DNA of 39,033 nt from Candidatus Neomarinimicrobiota bacterium (GTDB taxonomy: Bacteria > Fidelibacterota > SORT01): positions 1 to 39,033 of the forward strand of contig JACZTG010000021.1 of the NCBI GenBank assembly GCA_022573815.1, written 5' to 3'. Shown here in pieces: positions 16,011-26,328 of this stretch. Below the pieces are notes generated by a model. That model saw nothing but the letters and a program-made list of their open reading frames with translations. It was not told the origin of the DNA and did no database searches. Both the position numbers and the translations under genes were made by a program. Position 1 is the first letter of the stretch. The number at the start of each line of letters is the position of its first letter.

Positions 16011-17594
16011 TCAACCCTTGCTAATTTTTTCTTTGAGTTTCGATATCTTTTTATTAACCTTTTTAACGTCTTTGTAGGAAGGATAATTCTTAACTATCTT
16101 CTGAAGCGTAATAACCGCTGCTGAAAGATTCTTCTGTTTTTTCTGCTGCAATTCAGCGGCTTTTAATAATAATTTAATTGCTCTGTCATCGCGAGGGTAT
16201 TTCTCACTTACAGCCAAATAATCTCTTATAGCCGAACTTATGTCTTTCAACTTTTTTTCCGCTACATTTCCGGCCGCTTCCAATGCTTCGGCGCCTCTTG
16301 GATTAGTGGGATACTTATTGACTACAAGGTGGTAATAGGTTCGGGCTTTACTCGGATCCTTAATTTTATCTCTTAATATTTTAGCGGCATAAAAGATAAC
16401 TTCAACTACATTTTCATCATCCGGATATTCATCAATAAAACGTTGGATTGTCCTAACAGATTCCGAATGCCTTTTGTTTTTTTCTGATTGTGTTTTCGCT
16501 GCGCTAAAAAGAGACATCGGGGCTATAGAATGGGTCGGATATTTGTCCACCACAGCTAGAAAATTTGTTACCGCTTTATGATGTTTTCCAAGCTTCTCGG
16601 TCTGAATAGTAGCTTGAAGATAAAGCGCGTCAGGGACTAATGGACTGTTAGGATAGCTAATGGCTACTTTTAAAGCCATAGTGGCAGATTCTTTTTTGTT
16701 ATTTAATCGGACATGAAGATTTGCCGCCCAGAGGGCAACTTGAGCTTGTCTTTCGTCATGCGGTAAAATACTGTTAAAATATCTTACTTCATTCAGTGTC
16801 CATAAGTCCAATTTAGAAAGTTCAAGGTTGTATAACACCTGAATATAATCAAAGTATTTTGCCTGATATGATTTTTCCTGCAACGGGAGCGCGGCAATCC
16901 TGGTTAATTGATCTCGCTTTTGCTTGATCTTCTTATTGACTTTACCGGAAATTAAAGATACAAGACTCGATCTGGCGTTATCACCTTTAGCGGAAGAGGG
17001 ATAGAGGTAAATAAATTTTATATATGATGCAATGCTCTCGTACTGCATCTTCTTACCCTGGTATAGATTGGCAAGCAATAATTGGATATCTTCCGTATGT
17101 CGTCCTGACCAGTATAATTTTGTGAAGTTATTCAGCTCGTAAATGATATCATCAAATAATTCCTTATCTTTCATTTTCGCAAACGATGTTAAAAAAGTAT
17201 AGTAGTTATCAGCTGTAGGATTATCACTCGTTCGGGATGAAGCTGCTTCAGCAATATAGGAGGATTTCAATTCTTCACTCTTTTTTTCAAATTCTGTTGT
17301 CAGTTCAGCGCTGACTGCTGCCCGGAGAGAGTCCTGCGATATTTTAAACTGATCTGTTAAAGATTTTTGCAAGGAATCCAATTTCATTTTATTGGAAACA
17401 TTAAGAGAATCTTCACGTTGGACATATATAGAGGTCAATTCGTTCCTGAGAGAATCAAGCATTGCTGATACTTTATTGTCCGAAATGCTAATTGAAACTG
17501 CCTCGGTTTGGAGTGAGTCTTCGGATTGACCAGATAAAATTGAAGGTATTAATACACTCATAAAAAGAATTGTGAAAAATATATCTTTTAACAT
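16011..17594 (-). CDS. Exported TPR-repeat protein with coiled-coil N-terminus
   Basis: 527 residues from ATG 17594, chosen because AGGGA lies upstream and the N-terminus then is a clean signal peptide (MLKDIFFTILFMSVLIPSIL, then SGQS). An in-frame start at 17627 would add 11 residues before it. Residues about 25-120 are a Ser/Lys/Glu-rich coiled coil; the remainder holds many TPR-like units (YPNSPLVPDALYLQATI, YPTHSIAPMSLFSAAK, YPDDENVVEVIFYAAKI, YPTNPRGAEALEAAGNVA, YPRDDRAIKLLLKAAEL) of the type found in BamD, YbgF/CpoB and gliding/secretion accessory proteins. It probably scaffolds an envelope complex; the specific role is not identifiable. Confidence 0.75.
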   Translation of the reverse strand: MLKDIFFTILFMSVLIPSILSGQSEDSLQTEAVSISISDNKVSAMLDSLRNELTSIYVQREDSLNVSNKMKLDSLQKSLTDQFKISQDSLRAAVSAELTTEFEKKSEELKSSYIAEAASSRTSDNPTADNYYTFLTSFAKMKDKELFDDIIYELNNFTKLYWSGRHTEDIQLLLANLYQGKKMQYESIASYIKFIYLYPSSAKGDNARSSLVSLISGKVNKKIKQKRDQLTRIAALPLQEKSYQAKYFDYIQVLYNLELSKLDLWTLNEVRYFNSILPHDERQAQVALWAANLHVRLNNKKESATMALKVAISYPNSPLVPDALYLQATIQTEKLGKHHKAVTNFLAVVDKYPTHSIAPMSLFSAAKTQSEKNKRHSESVRTIQRFIDEYPDDENVVEVIFYAAKILRDKIKDPSKARTYYHLVVNKYPTNPRGAEALEAAGNVAEKKLKDISSAIRDYLAVSEKYPRDDRAIKLLLKAAELQQKKQKNLSAAVITLQKIVKNYPSYKDVKKVNKKISKLKEKISKG

Positions 17595-17745
17595 TTTGTT
17601 CCCTTTTGATATACGGTGCATTTCCATAGGAAATAAATAACAGTTTCCAATTGCATTGAAATCAACAGCCGTATATGTTAAAAGATATATATATAAATAT
17701 CAATGATTTAGAAGAGCTGTAAATTATTTTACAATCAAATTCCTT

Positions 17746-19516
17746 ATGAATTTTATTATCCTAAATATTACTGCGCTGGTTTTACTGATACCATCTCCTC
17801 TCTGGAGTCAATCCGGGTTTAATTTTGATGGATGGCAAATTTTCAGATTGGGAGGGAATCGCCTTTGTGCATAATGATGTTGTAGGCGATGTCGCAGAAG
17901 GAAGTATTGATTTTGGCGGAATAAAGATAACCAATGATTTGAAATATATATATCTCTATATTGAACTTAATCAGGACGTAAACTTACAATCATCTCTAAA
18001 TACCGATCTATATATAGACACTGACTTTGACGAATCAACCGGCTTGAGTATTGGCGGTATCGGCGCAGAGTTGAAATGGAATTTCGCAGCGAAGACCGGG
18101 ATGTTTTATACCGATAGCGATAGTGTTTCTGTAACTCAATCGAATGTTGACCTATTTACGTTTCCGACGGTGAGCTCTGATACTTTCGAAATTGCATTTG
18201 GTTTGGATGTTAAACCGGATAATGTGAATGAACTTTTTCCAACATCGCAAATACGATTTATTCTTGCGGATATTGATAGCGGAGATGTTGCTCCGGATTT
18301 TGAAGGGGGTATCGGTTATCAGATGGAGCAGGTTATTGATGAAATGACAGCTCCTTTAGGGATACAAAAAACGGATTCAACTCATCTTAGGTTTCTCACA
18401 TGGAATGTAAGGAGGGATGATCTGTTTAATCCTGATTTGTACGGTGAATATAATCGTGTCCTGAACGCAATAAAACCGGATATAATCTCATTTCAGGAGA
18501 TATACGATCATAATTCTGATGAAATACATGATCTGATGGAAACCATTTTGCCCTCCAATGCGGGAGAAAGTTGGTTTACACAAATTGACCAAAATGATAT
18601 CGCGTTGGCGAGCAGGTACGAAATCACCGGTAGCTGGTTGCCTAACAGTGGCAACAGAGCGTTCCTTGTAAATTTGTCTCCAACGTATGTGAAAGACATT
18701 CTTATTATCGGAGCTCACCCTCCTTGCTGCGCGAATGATGCGGAAAGGCAAAATGAAATGGACGGAATCATGGCGTTTCTAAGGGACGCTCGGCTGCGGA
18801 ATGGAGAGGTTCAATTAGAAGAAAACACTCCGGTAATATTAGCGGGAGATCTAAATTTAGTAGGGGATAAGAGGCAACTTGAAACGCTGCTGACGGGAAA
18901 TATATTAGACAACTCTACTTGGGGAACAGATTTTAATCCTGATTGGGACAACAGCGCGCTCGCAGACGCTATTCCTGTCCATACGAATCTTACTCATACT
19001 TTTACCTGGCAAAATGAAAATAGCCCGTTCAGCCCCGGTAGATTGGATTATATTATCTACACTGATAGTGTCCTCAAGATGGAAAAAACCTTTGTTCTCC
19101 GGACGGAAGAGATGAAATCTGATACCCTCAGTTTATATGGACTAATGTTGGATGACACTCGTTTTGCGTCCGACCATCTGCCTGTAGTGGCTGACTTCAG
19201 TCTTGAACTTGCAAGTGTAACAGAAGTTATAGATTCTCCACTGAATAGACCCGGGAGTTTCATATTAAATCAGAATTATCCGAACCCGTTTAATCCATTC
19301 ACTACGATGGAATTTGAATTACAACAAAGTGGTTTTACGAATTTAGCTGTTTATAATATCCAAGGTCAAAAAGTTGCGACTCTAATTCAGGGGTATATTA
19401 ATAAAGGTATTCACTCCGTTACCTGGAATGCCGCAGGCTCAGCTTCCGGTGTCTACTTCTCTATCCTGACCTCCGGCGAGCAAACTGAAATCCGGAAGAT
19501 GCTATTACTAAAATAA
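17746..19516 (+). pseudogene. Secreted endonuclease/exonuclease/phosphatase-family protein with T9SS domain; frameshift after signal peptide
   Basis: A signal peptide is encoded from ATG 17746 (MNFIILNITALVLLIPSPLW, then SQSGFNF) in one frame; the mature protein continues in the next frame from about 17831 (DGKFSDWEGIAF...). GATG is tandemly doubled at 17827-17834; removing one copy joins the frames as SGFNF-DGKFSDW. The mature part has a beta-rich N-domain (about 150 residues), then an EEP nuclease/phosphatase domain with LRFLTWNVR, SFQEIYD, IIGAHPPCC, ILAGDLNL, RLDYIIY and FASDHLPVV, then a type A sorting domain (NYPNPFNPF, final RKMLLLK). Without the frameshift it would be an outer-membrane-exported nuclease or phosphodiesterase. 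The residual ORF from 17825/17828 lacks a signal peptide and an SD. Confidence 0.8.
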
Positions 19517-19681
19517 TCACTACGGTATTACGGCTTAAACCGAAACAAAATGTAAATTGAACGGGATAGCTGTAATAAGGGGGGAGACCGGATTGCAAGT
19601 GTCGTATATTTGTAGGAACAAAAAGTAGATTTATAGCGTAAGATAATAATAATTATAATACTTGACTGATTCTATTTATAA

Positions 19682-22600
19682 ATGATTAAACGATATTCAT
19701 ATTTAGCTATTTTATTAACAATGGTTGGCTTTTGGGGACTTATTTCATTATTTGCCAAAGAACCGCCTAATAAGAGAAAATTTGTTTTAAGTAAAATAGC
19801 CGGAGAACCGAAGGCTACACTGTCAAACGTTAATAATATGTCAATGTGGATACAAGCCGATGGTGTATCTGCGAGGAATCCAATTATCAAAGTAGTTCTT
19901 TTAATGATAATAGATCAGGAGGGGTTTTCCCAAGAGGAACAGCGGGAGTTATCTTCGCCGACGCTATTCTCTGGGGTGGAATGGTAAATGACGGTCAGCT
20001 GCCGAGATTGAGGGTCGGAGGGAGTACATATCGCTCAGGTATGGTTGAGGGAGCTATTCTTGGTGAACAGACAGGAATCGCAGAAGATCCTGCCGCGTCA
20101 GATGTCAGAATATGGCGAGTAAGGAAAGATTGGGTCACAGCTGACTTATTGCAGGATGCTGCTGAATTTTTCAATTTAGACGCTTCTTCGGTCAGCGATG
20201 CTCAAATAGCCGAGGTAAGGGCACAGTACGGAACAGATTGGGATGAATGGCCGGCGGCAAAAGGCGCCCCTTTTTATGATAATAACAATGATGGATTGTA
20301 TGATCCTTCTATAGACAGACCGGGATTAGCAGCTGCTGATCAGGTTATTTGGTTTGTAACGAACGATCTTGATACATCTATCGTTCGGGGATTCGTGGGG
20401 TCTCCGCCTATCGGATTGGAAAATCAGGTTACCATTTGGGCTTACGATAGGGATGGAACGCTTGGAGATATAATATTCCGTCGGAATCGGTTGATCTACA
20501 AAGGTAACGAGCTCACTCCTGAAAATGCCACAATCGACAGTATGTTCATATCTCAGTGGTGTGATGTAGAATTAGGCGATAGTGGAGACGATTGGGCAGG
20601 TTATGACAGCCTGACCAATACGGCGTATTTTTATAATAACAGCGATATAGATAATAAATTCATTGAATTTGGACTCGCTCCGCCATCTGTAGGGTACACT
20701 CTGGTCCAAGGACCTATTGTCCCATCTTTGGGGGAAGAAGCTATTAAGGGATTTAGTGTTCGTTCGAACTTCAAAAACCTGCATTTATCTTCGTTTGTAG
20801 TCAAAATGATTGGAACATCTATCTCCGACCCCTCAGCCTTTGGAAATTACAGCGCAACTCTTCAATTTTATGATTGGATGCAAGGCCTGCGACCTGATAC
20901 AGGCGGCGATTATCTGAATCCGCTCACGAATCAACCAACACTTTTTCATCTCACTGGCGATCCAATCACAGGCACAGGTTGGATCGGCGGCCAACCATAC
21001 TCTAACAGCGTTACGAGGATGATAATGAGTACGGGCCCGTTCAGTATGGCTATCGGTGACACTCAGGAAGTTATCATTGCCTTAGTTGGTGGAATAGGCG
21101 GAGGTCGATTTGAAAGTATAGTGGAAATGAAGAAAGCTGCGCGGTTAGCCATTTCGTTAGGACAAAACATGTTCAGCGAAATCCCGGAAGCGAATCTGAA
21201 TATAAATCATCCTTCAGATTCCGAAGCGATGTTGAAATTGACAGTTGACGCGCATGGCACAGCCACCGAAGTGATAGTCGAAATATACAATTATGACAAT
21301 GTCCTGCAAGAGACGTTGACTTTATTAGACGATGGGAACAGTGGCGAGGGCGTTGCCAACGACAGTATTTGGGGGGTCGAATGGCTCACAGACCAGAGAG
21401 TATTCGGTATGTACGCAAATGCTCTGATCGTATCTGGGACAGATACAACGCGTTGGGAACATATTCTTGATAATATAACCACGTTAGGACCTGTTGAGTG
21501 GGATGAGCTTATTATTGTGAGCGATAATATCAATGAGGACGGTATAATCAACTCAGGTGAAAAAGTTGTCTTCAACCCATCCATCAACAATGGAAGTTTT
21601 CTCAGCATTCTTGGAGATGTCACCATAGGAACATTTCTGTTCGATGAGTATGTGATTGCGCAAAATGCTCCCCAAAAAACTGAAGTAGAATCTATCCAAT
21701 CAGGAATTACTCAATTAGGAGATACGTTCAGCAGATATTTCGTGCTGGCTGATGACACACCTGATGGGCATCTGCTTAAATTGAGGTTTTCAATAGTTGA
21801 TAAAAACCACAATGTATGGGTATCGGAGTTAGAAGTACGTGTCAGTGAAATATCTTTTAGCACAGAGATCAGATCTGCTGAACATGCAGTGGGGACAGCA
21901 ACCGGAACCAATAGGCTATCGGATAGCGGATCCTTCCGCGCTAACAAGCGAAACCTACGAAGTGACATTTAATAAAGTGGAGTCAGTTTTCTCTTTTAAT
22001 TTACAGAATCTCACAACTTCCGCATTCTTGCTTACTTCGGAGCCAATTCCTGACGACATTTTCGGCAGCACTGTCCCGATCACGGAGGGATTCAAAGTAT
22101 CAATTGAGGATATAACATTCGCAGTCCCAATATCATATTACAGTGCGGAGTTTACGTTTGATGCGGACAGTACAGACGGCGATCTAAGAATATGGACTGC
22201 TTTATTGGGATTTGCTATAACAGATTTATGGTTCGATTTTGGTTCGCCTGTTCCAGTACCTACAATAGATGCCACTCAGGTTGACCTGCAATTCAGATTT
22301 ACCGGTGTAGCTCCGGATAATGACAGTCCCGTGACTTCAGGCGGATCGTTCTCCACTCAATGGGAACGGGCAGCATTTGGCGGAGACGGAACGGAAGCCA
22401 ATGTGCAGCTGCGAATTCCATTTGAATTGTGGGACCTTGAAGGCAATGACGGCGCCGGAAGACAGATAGAGGTAGCCGTGATAAACAGAAACGCAGACGT
22501 TGCCTCTCCCTACGGAAATGATGTAGGGACAGCATCGACAGCACGCTGGCGTATGAGCGGTAGAGACTATATTATAGTCATCAACGAAGATTACGCAGAT

Positions 22601-23065
22601 GACCCAAATAAACTTCGATCTATAGTAAATCAAAACACTACCTGGTTACTCTTTTTTCAGCAGGCCGGCGCATCGGTCTGGTCAACAGGCGACGAGTTTA
22701 CTTTAAGATATGTTAATCCGATTCAAGCCGGAATAGATGTATATCATTTTCAAGTGCCTACTGAATTAGAAGTGCTGGGAATAGCGGAAACGTTCTTGCT
22801 TTCTCAGAACTATCCCAATCCGTTCAATCCGGAGACTACTATACGGTATTCATTGCCGGTACAAAGCGATGTGAAACTCCTGATATATAATCTGCTGGGT
22901 CAGGAGGTGTTCCGGTTTGAGATTGCGGGTCAGAAAATCGGAGAGTATGAAGTTGTCTGGAACGGTAAAAACCAAAGAGGCAACCCGCTCTCTTCAGGAT
23001 TATATATCTATAAGTTTTCAGCAGGCGATTTTGTTCAAACGAAGAAAATGCTCCTACTGAAATAA
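19682..23065 (+). pseudogene. Large T9SS-exported surface protein, broken by at least two frameshifts
   Basis: The N-terminus from ATG 19682 has a membrane/signal segment and NNMSMWIQADGVSARNP in frame 2. The sequence resumes in frame 1 as DNRSGGVFPRGTAGVIFADA after about 19885, and moves back to frame 2 near 21915 (HAVGTATGT to YRIADPSALTSETYEVTFN), continuing to the sorting domain (NYPNPFNPETTIRYSLP, GLYIYKFSAGDFVQTKKMLLLK). The joined product would be about 1125 residues and resembles long, uncharacterised extracellular proteins of FCB bacteria. One base lost from an A-run at 19882-19884 would explain the first break. No other stop codons have accumulated, so the damage is recent or a sequencing error. 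Confidence 0.78.
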
Positions 23066-23074
23066 AACTATGAG

Positions 23075-23455
23075 CTAATGTGTATGAACATCGCCGGGAC
23101 CCCATTTGACGTCACGGGGTTCCACGCCGGGTAATACGCCTCTTCCCATTGCCCAAGATTGACCGCATGACCCGCAGACCGCCTCGCCTTCTTCAAGATG
23201 CGCCGCGCAAGTGCAATGCTTATCATTTATCAGGCACCAATTACAACTTGGTATTACGCAGCAGCGATACTCGCCTTTAGCTGCTAAGCCGGCTTTTGCA
23301 GCTTCAAGGTCTTTAAGTAAACTCGAATGCTGCAAATCAAAGGAAAGGGACGCGAATTGAACTTTGCTTGCCTCATCCGAGGGAGCTTCTGATTTTTGTT
23401 CGCTACATGACGCAAACGCTAAAACAGCTACCGCCAAAATAAAATATGCCTTCAT
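23075..23455 (-). CDS. Small Cys-rich putative lipoprotein
   Basis: 126 residues. The signal sequence ends AFASC (Cys17), a permissive lipobox. After a 45-residue linker the C-terminal half has eight cysteines in YRCCVIPSCNWC, HCTCAAHLEEGEAVCGSC and a Gly/Trp stretch, ending in the His-containing GDVHTH. The spacing suggests a metal-binding or Fe-S/zinc domain outside the cytoplasm. I do not recognise a named family. It converges with the broken T9SS gene (10 bases between stops). Confidence 0.65.
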   Translation of the reverse strand: MKAYFILAVAVLAFASCSEQKSEAPSDEASKVQFASLSFDLQHSSLLKDLEAAKAGLAAKGEYRCCVIPSCNWCLINDKHCTCAAHLEEGEAVCGSCGQSWAMGRGVLPGVEPRDVKWGPGDVHTH

Positions 23456-23587
23456 TATATCTCCTTAGTATTAGTAATTGGATAAAATGAAGATTGTTTA
23501 TTTAAAAGTCAAAACTATTTATTGATTTCTATCGAAAAATAAAATTCTTCTTGAAGAACCCGTCTCTTAAAAGTAATTTGATGTTCC

Positions 23588-23593
23588 TATAAT
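23588..23593 (+). promoter_or_regulatory. Possible -10 box of polA
   Basis: TATAAT at 23588-23593 with no good -35 at the normal distance. Transcription would start near 23600, only about 8 bases before the polA GTG, so a leaderless or near-leaderless message is possible. Confidence 0.3.
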
Positions 23594-23607
23594 ACTACGG
23601 ATTAAAA

Positions 23608-26328
23608 GTGGCGGCGACTAAAAAAACATTATACCTGATTGATGGATTTGCAGAGGTCTATCGTTTTTATTTTGCGATGTTCAGAAATCCTCTCACTAAT
23701 TCAAAGGGAGAGAATGTGAGCGCGATTTATGGGTTCGCGCGGTCGATATATTCAATTCTGAAAAATAAAAATCCTGATTATTTAGCGGTGGCATTCGATC
23801 CGAAAGGGAAAACATTTCGGCATAAACAGTACAAAGAATATAAAGCCACCCGCGAGAAAATGCCTGATGACCTCCGCTCGCAACTTCCGATGATAGACAG
23901 AATTTTAAAGGCATTTAATGTGACTCGTCTCGATCTACCCGAATATGAGGCAGACGACATTATCGGCACGCTTGCATTGCGAGGTGAAAAAGAGGGATGT
24001 GATGTCCTTATGGTAACTGCCGATAAGGATTTCGCCCAGTTGGTTACAAAAAACGTCAATATGTATAACACAAGGGCAAAGCCTGATGAGTCAAACATAA
24101 TTGACGAAGAGGGTGTTTTTAAAAAGTGGGGAGTAAGGCCGGGGCAGATTCGGGATTATCTCGCTCTCGTAGGCGATACTTCGGACAATATTCCGGGAGT
24201 TACGGGGATAGGTCCGAAGGGCGCGGTAAAACTTCTAACTGAATATAAAACGTTTGAAGGGATTTATGATAATCTCGAAGAAATAAGCGGGAACAAGCTT
24301 AAAGAAAATCTAGAAAAGGACAGAGAAAAAGCATTGCTCTCGCTCGATCTCGTTACAATAAGAACTGAAGCTCCTGTGAAGGAAAATATCAGCGACCTCT
24401 CAAGAAAAGAATTCGATATGGAAGAGGTTCGCAATGTAATGAAAGAATTGGAATTCTGGAAATTGCTTGAAGAGATCGAATCCGACAGCGGCATTGTGAC
24501 GGAGAAAGTTGAAAAGAATTATTTAGCGATAAATGACGCTAAGTCGCTCGATAAAATGATAACAGAGATAAGCAAAGCTGATCTTATTTCCGTGGATTTG
24601 GAGACTACAGAGATCAATCCGATGCTCGCCGATATAGTTGGGTTGTCATTCAGCGTAGAAGATAACGAGGGCTGGTATCTGCCGGTAAATTATCGGAACA
24701 AAGAAGGGAATTTATTTGACAGTGAGGAAGCGGACATTGATCTGATTCTTGAGAAATTAAAACCTTTATTGGAAGATCCTCAAATTCCGAAGTGCGGTCA
24801 AAATATTAAATACGATATGCTGATACTGTCACGGCACGGCGTTGAACTTGCGGGAGTAGTTTCAGACAGTATAATAGCGGCGTTTTTACTTAATCCTGAT
24901 GCACGCTCCTACAAGATAGATTACCTATCTATGGAACAGCTGAATTATAAAATGCAGCCGATAACTGACCTTATCGGCTCGGGAAAAGAACAAATATCCA
25001 TGGCTGAAGTGCCCGTGGAAGATGTGACCTTTTATGCCGTTGAAGATGCCGATATTGCTCTCCAACTTGTGAATCTTTATCAGCCGAAGCTTGAAGAAGA
25101 AGGTATGATGAAGATGTATACGGAGATAGAAATTCCTCTCATTCCGGTCTTGATGGAGATGGAAAAAGCAGGTGTCTATCTTGACGTAAAGCTGCTCAAG
25201 AAGATGTCCGATGAGGTCTTAGTTGAAATAGAGAAGATAGAGGCTGAAGTATATGACCTCGCCGAGGAAGAGTTCAGTATCAATTCTCCCAAACAGTTGA
25301 GCAAAATTTTATTTGAGAAACTGCTGCTGCCGCCGACTCGAAAGATCAAGACAGGATTTTCCACAGACCAGCGGGCGATGGATTCGCTGAAAAACGATCA
25401 CGAAATAGTAGCCAAAGTTTTAGAGTATCGGATGTACACAAAGCTCAAATCAACTTATCTTGAGGCTCTTCCAAAATTGGTTAACCCGAACAGCGGGCGG
25501 GTGCACAGCACATTTAGCCAAACGGTGGCGGCTACCGGACGGTTATCAAGCAGGGATCCGAATTTCCAGAATATTCCGATTAAAACCGAAGTAGGCAGGA
25601 AGATTAGGCACGCCTTTATTCCTCAACAAAAGGGCTGGAAAATTATGTCAGCCGATTATTCGCAAATCGAACTGAGGATAATGGCGCATCTTTCGGAAGA
25701 CCCCACACTCATTCAGGCATTTAAAGACGGCGAAGATATTCACAGCAGGACTGCGGCGGGACTATACGGAGTGGAACTTGAAAGTGTAACTCCCGAAATG
25801 AGGAATATGGCGAAGACGGTGAATTTCGCCATTATGTACGGAGCGAGAGCATTCCGGATAGCGGCGGAATTGAAGATTTCTATGGAGGACGCCACTACTA
25901 CAATTGATGATTATTTTAACCGATTTCCCGGTATAAACAATTTTATTGCAAACTCGATCGCAGAAGCGAGAGAGAATAAATTCGTGAGTACGATTCTCGG
26001 CAGGAAAAGATACTTGATGGAAATAGATTCAAGTAATTTCAATCTCAGACAGGCCGCGGAGCGAATCGCTGTAAATACTCAGCTTCAGGGCTCAGCAGCC
26101 GATATGATTAAAATAGCGATGATTAGAATAAGCCATCGTATTAAGAAAGAAAACCTAAAAGCCATGATGATCCTTCAGGTTCATGATGAATTGGTTTTCG
26201 AGCTGCCGGAAGAGGAAATTGACCGGATGAAAGATATTGTAGAATATGAAATGATTAACTCGATGGAATTGAAAGTACCTGTCAGGGTGGACATCAGTGT
26301 TGGTGAAGATTGGTATGAAGCCCACTGA
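23608..26328 (+). CDS. polA: DNA polymerase I
   Basis: 906 residues from GTG. The N-terminal 5'-3' exonuclease domain (about 1-290) has YEADDIIGTLA and GDTSDNIPGVTGIGPKGA. A 3'-5' proofreading domain follows with complete motifs: DLETTEINP (Asp330, Glu332), GQNIKYDMLIL and YAVEDADIALQL. The polymerase domain has motif A SADYSQIELRIMAH (Asp683), the O-helix with Lys736, Phe740 and Tyr744, and motif C LQVHDELVF (Asp860). It serves in repair and Okazaki-fragment processing. Its stop overlaps the nadB start (TGATG). The O-helix reads NFAIMYGARAF, where most PolA have NFGIxYG followed by small residues. Confidence 0.97.
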   Translation: MAATKKTLYLIDGFAEVYRFYFAMFRNPLTNSKGENVSAIYGFARSIYSILKNKNPDYLAVAFDPKGKTFRHKQYKEYKATREKMPDDLRSQLPMIDRILKAFNVTRLDLPEYEADDIIGTLALRGEKEGCDVLMVTADKDFAQLVTKNVNMYNTRAKPDESNIIDEEGVFKKWGVRPGQIRDYLALVGDTSDNIPGVTGIGPKGAVKLLTEYKTFEGIYDNLEEISGNKLKENLEKDREKALLSLDLVTIRTEAPVKENISDLSRKEFDMEEVRNVMKELEFWKLLEEIESDSGIVTEKVEKNYLAINDAKSLDKMITEISKADLISVDLETTEINPMLADIVGLSFSVEDNEGWYLPVNYRNKEGNLFDSEEADIDLILEKLKPLLEDPQIPKCGQNIKYDMLILSRHGVELAGVVSDSIIAAFLLNPDARSYKIDYLSMEQLNYKMQPITDLIGSGKEQISMAEVPVEDVTFYAVEDADIALQLVNLYQPKLEEEGMMKMYTEIEIPLIPVLMEMEKAGVYLDVKLLKKMSDEVLVEIEKIEAEVYDLAEEEFSINSPKQLSKILFEKLLLPPTRKIKTGFSTDQRAMDSLKNDHEIVAKVLEYRMYTKLKSTYLEALPKLVNPNSGRVHSTFSQTVAATGRLSSRDPNFQNIPIKTEVGRKIRHAFIPQQKGWKIMSADYSQIELRIMAHLSEDPTLIQAFKDGEDIHSRTAAGLYGVELESVTPEMRNMAKTVNFAIMYGARAFRIAAELKISMEDATTTIDDYFNRFPGINNFIANSIAEARENKFVSTILGRKRYLMEIDSSNFNLRQAAERIAVNTQLQGSAADMIKIAMIRISHRIKKENLKAMMILQVHDELVFELPEEEIDRMKDIVEYEMINSMELKVPVRVDISVGEDWYEAH

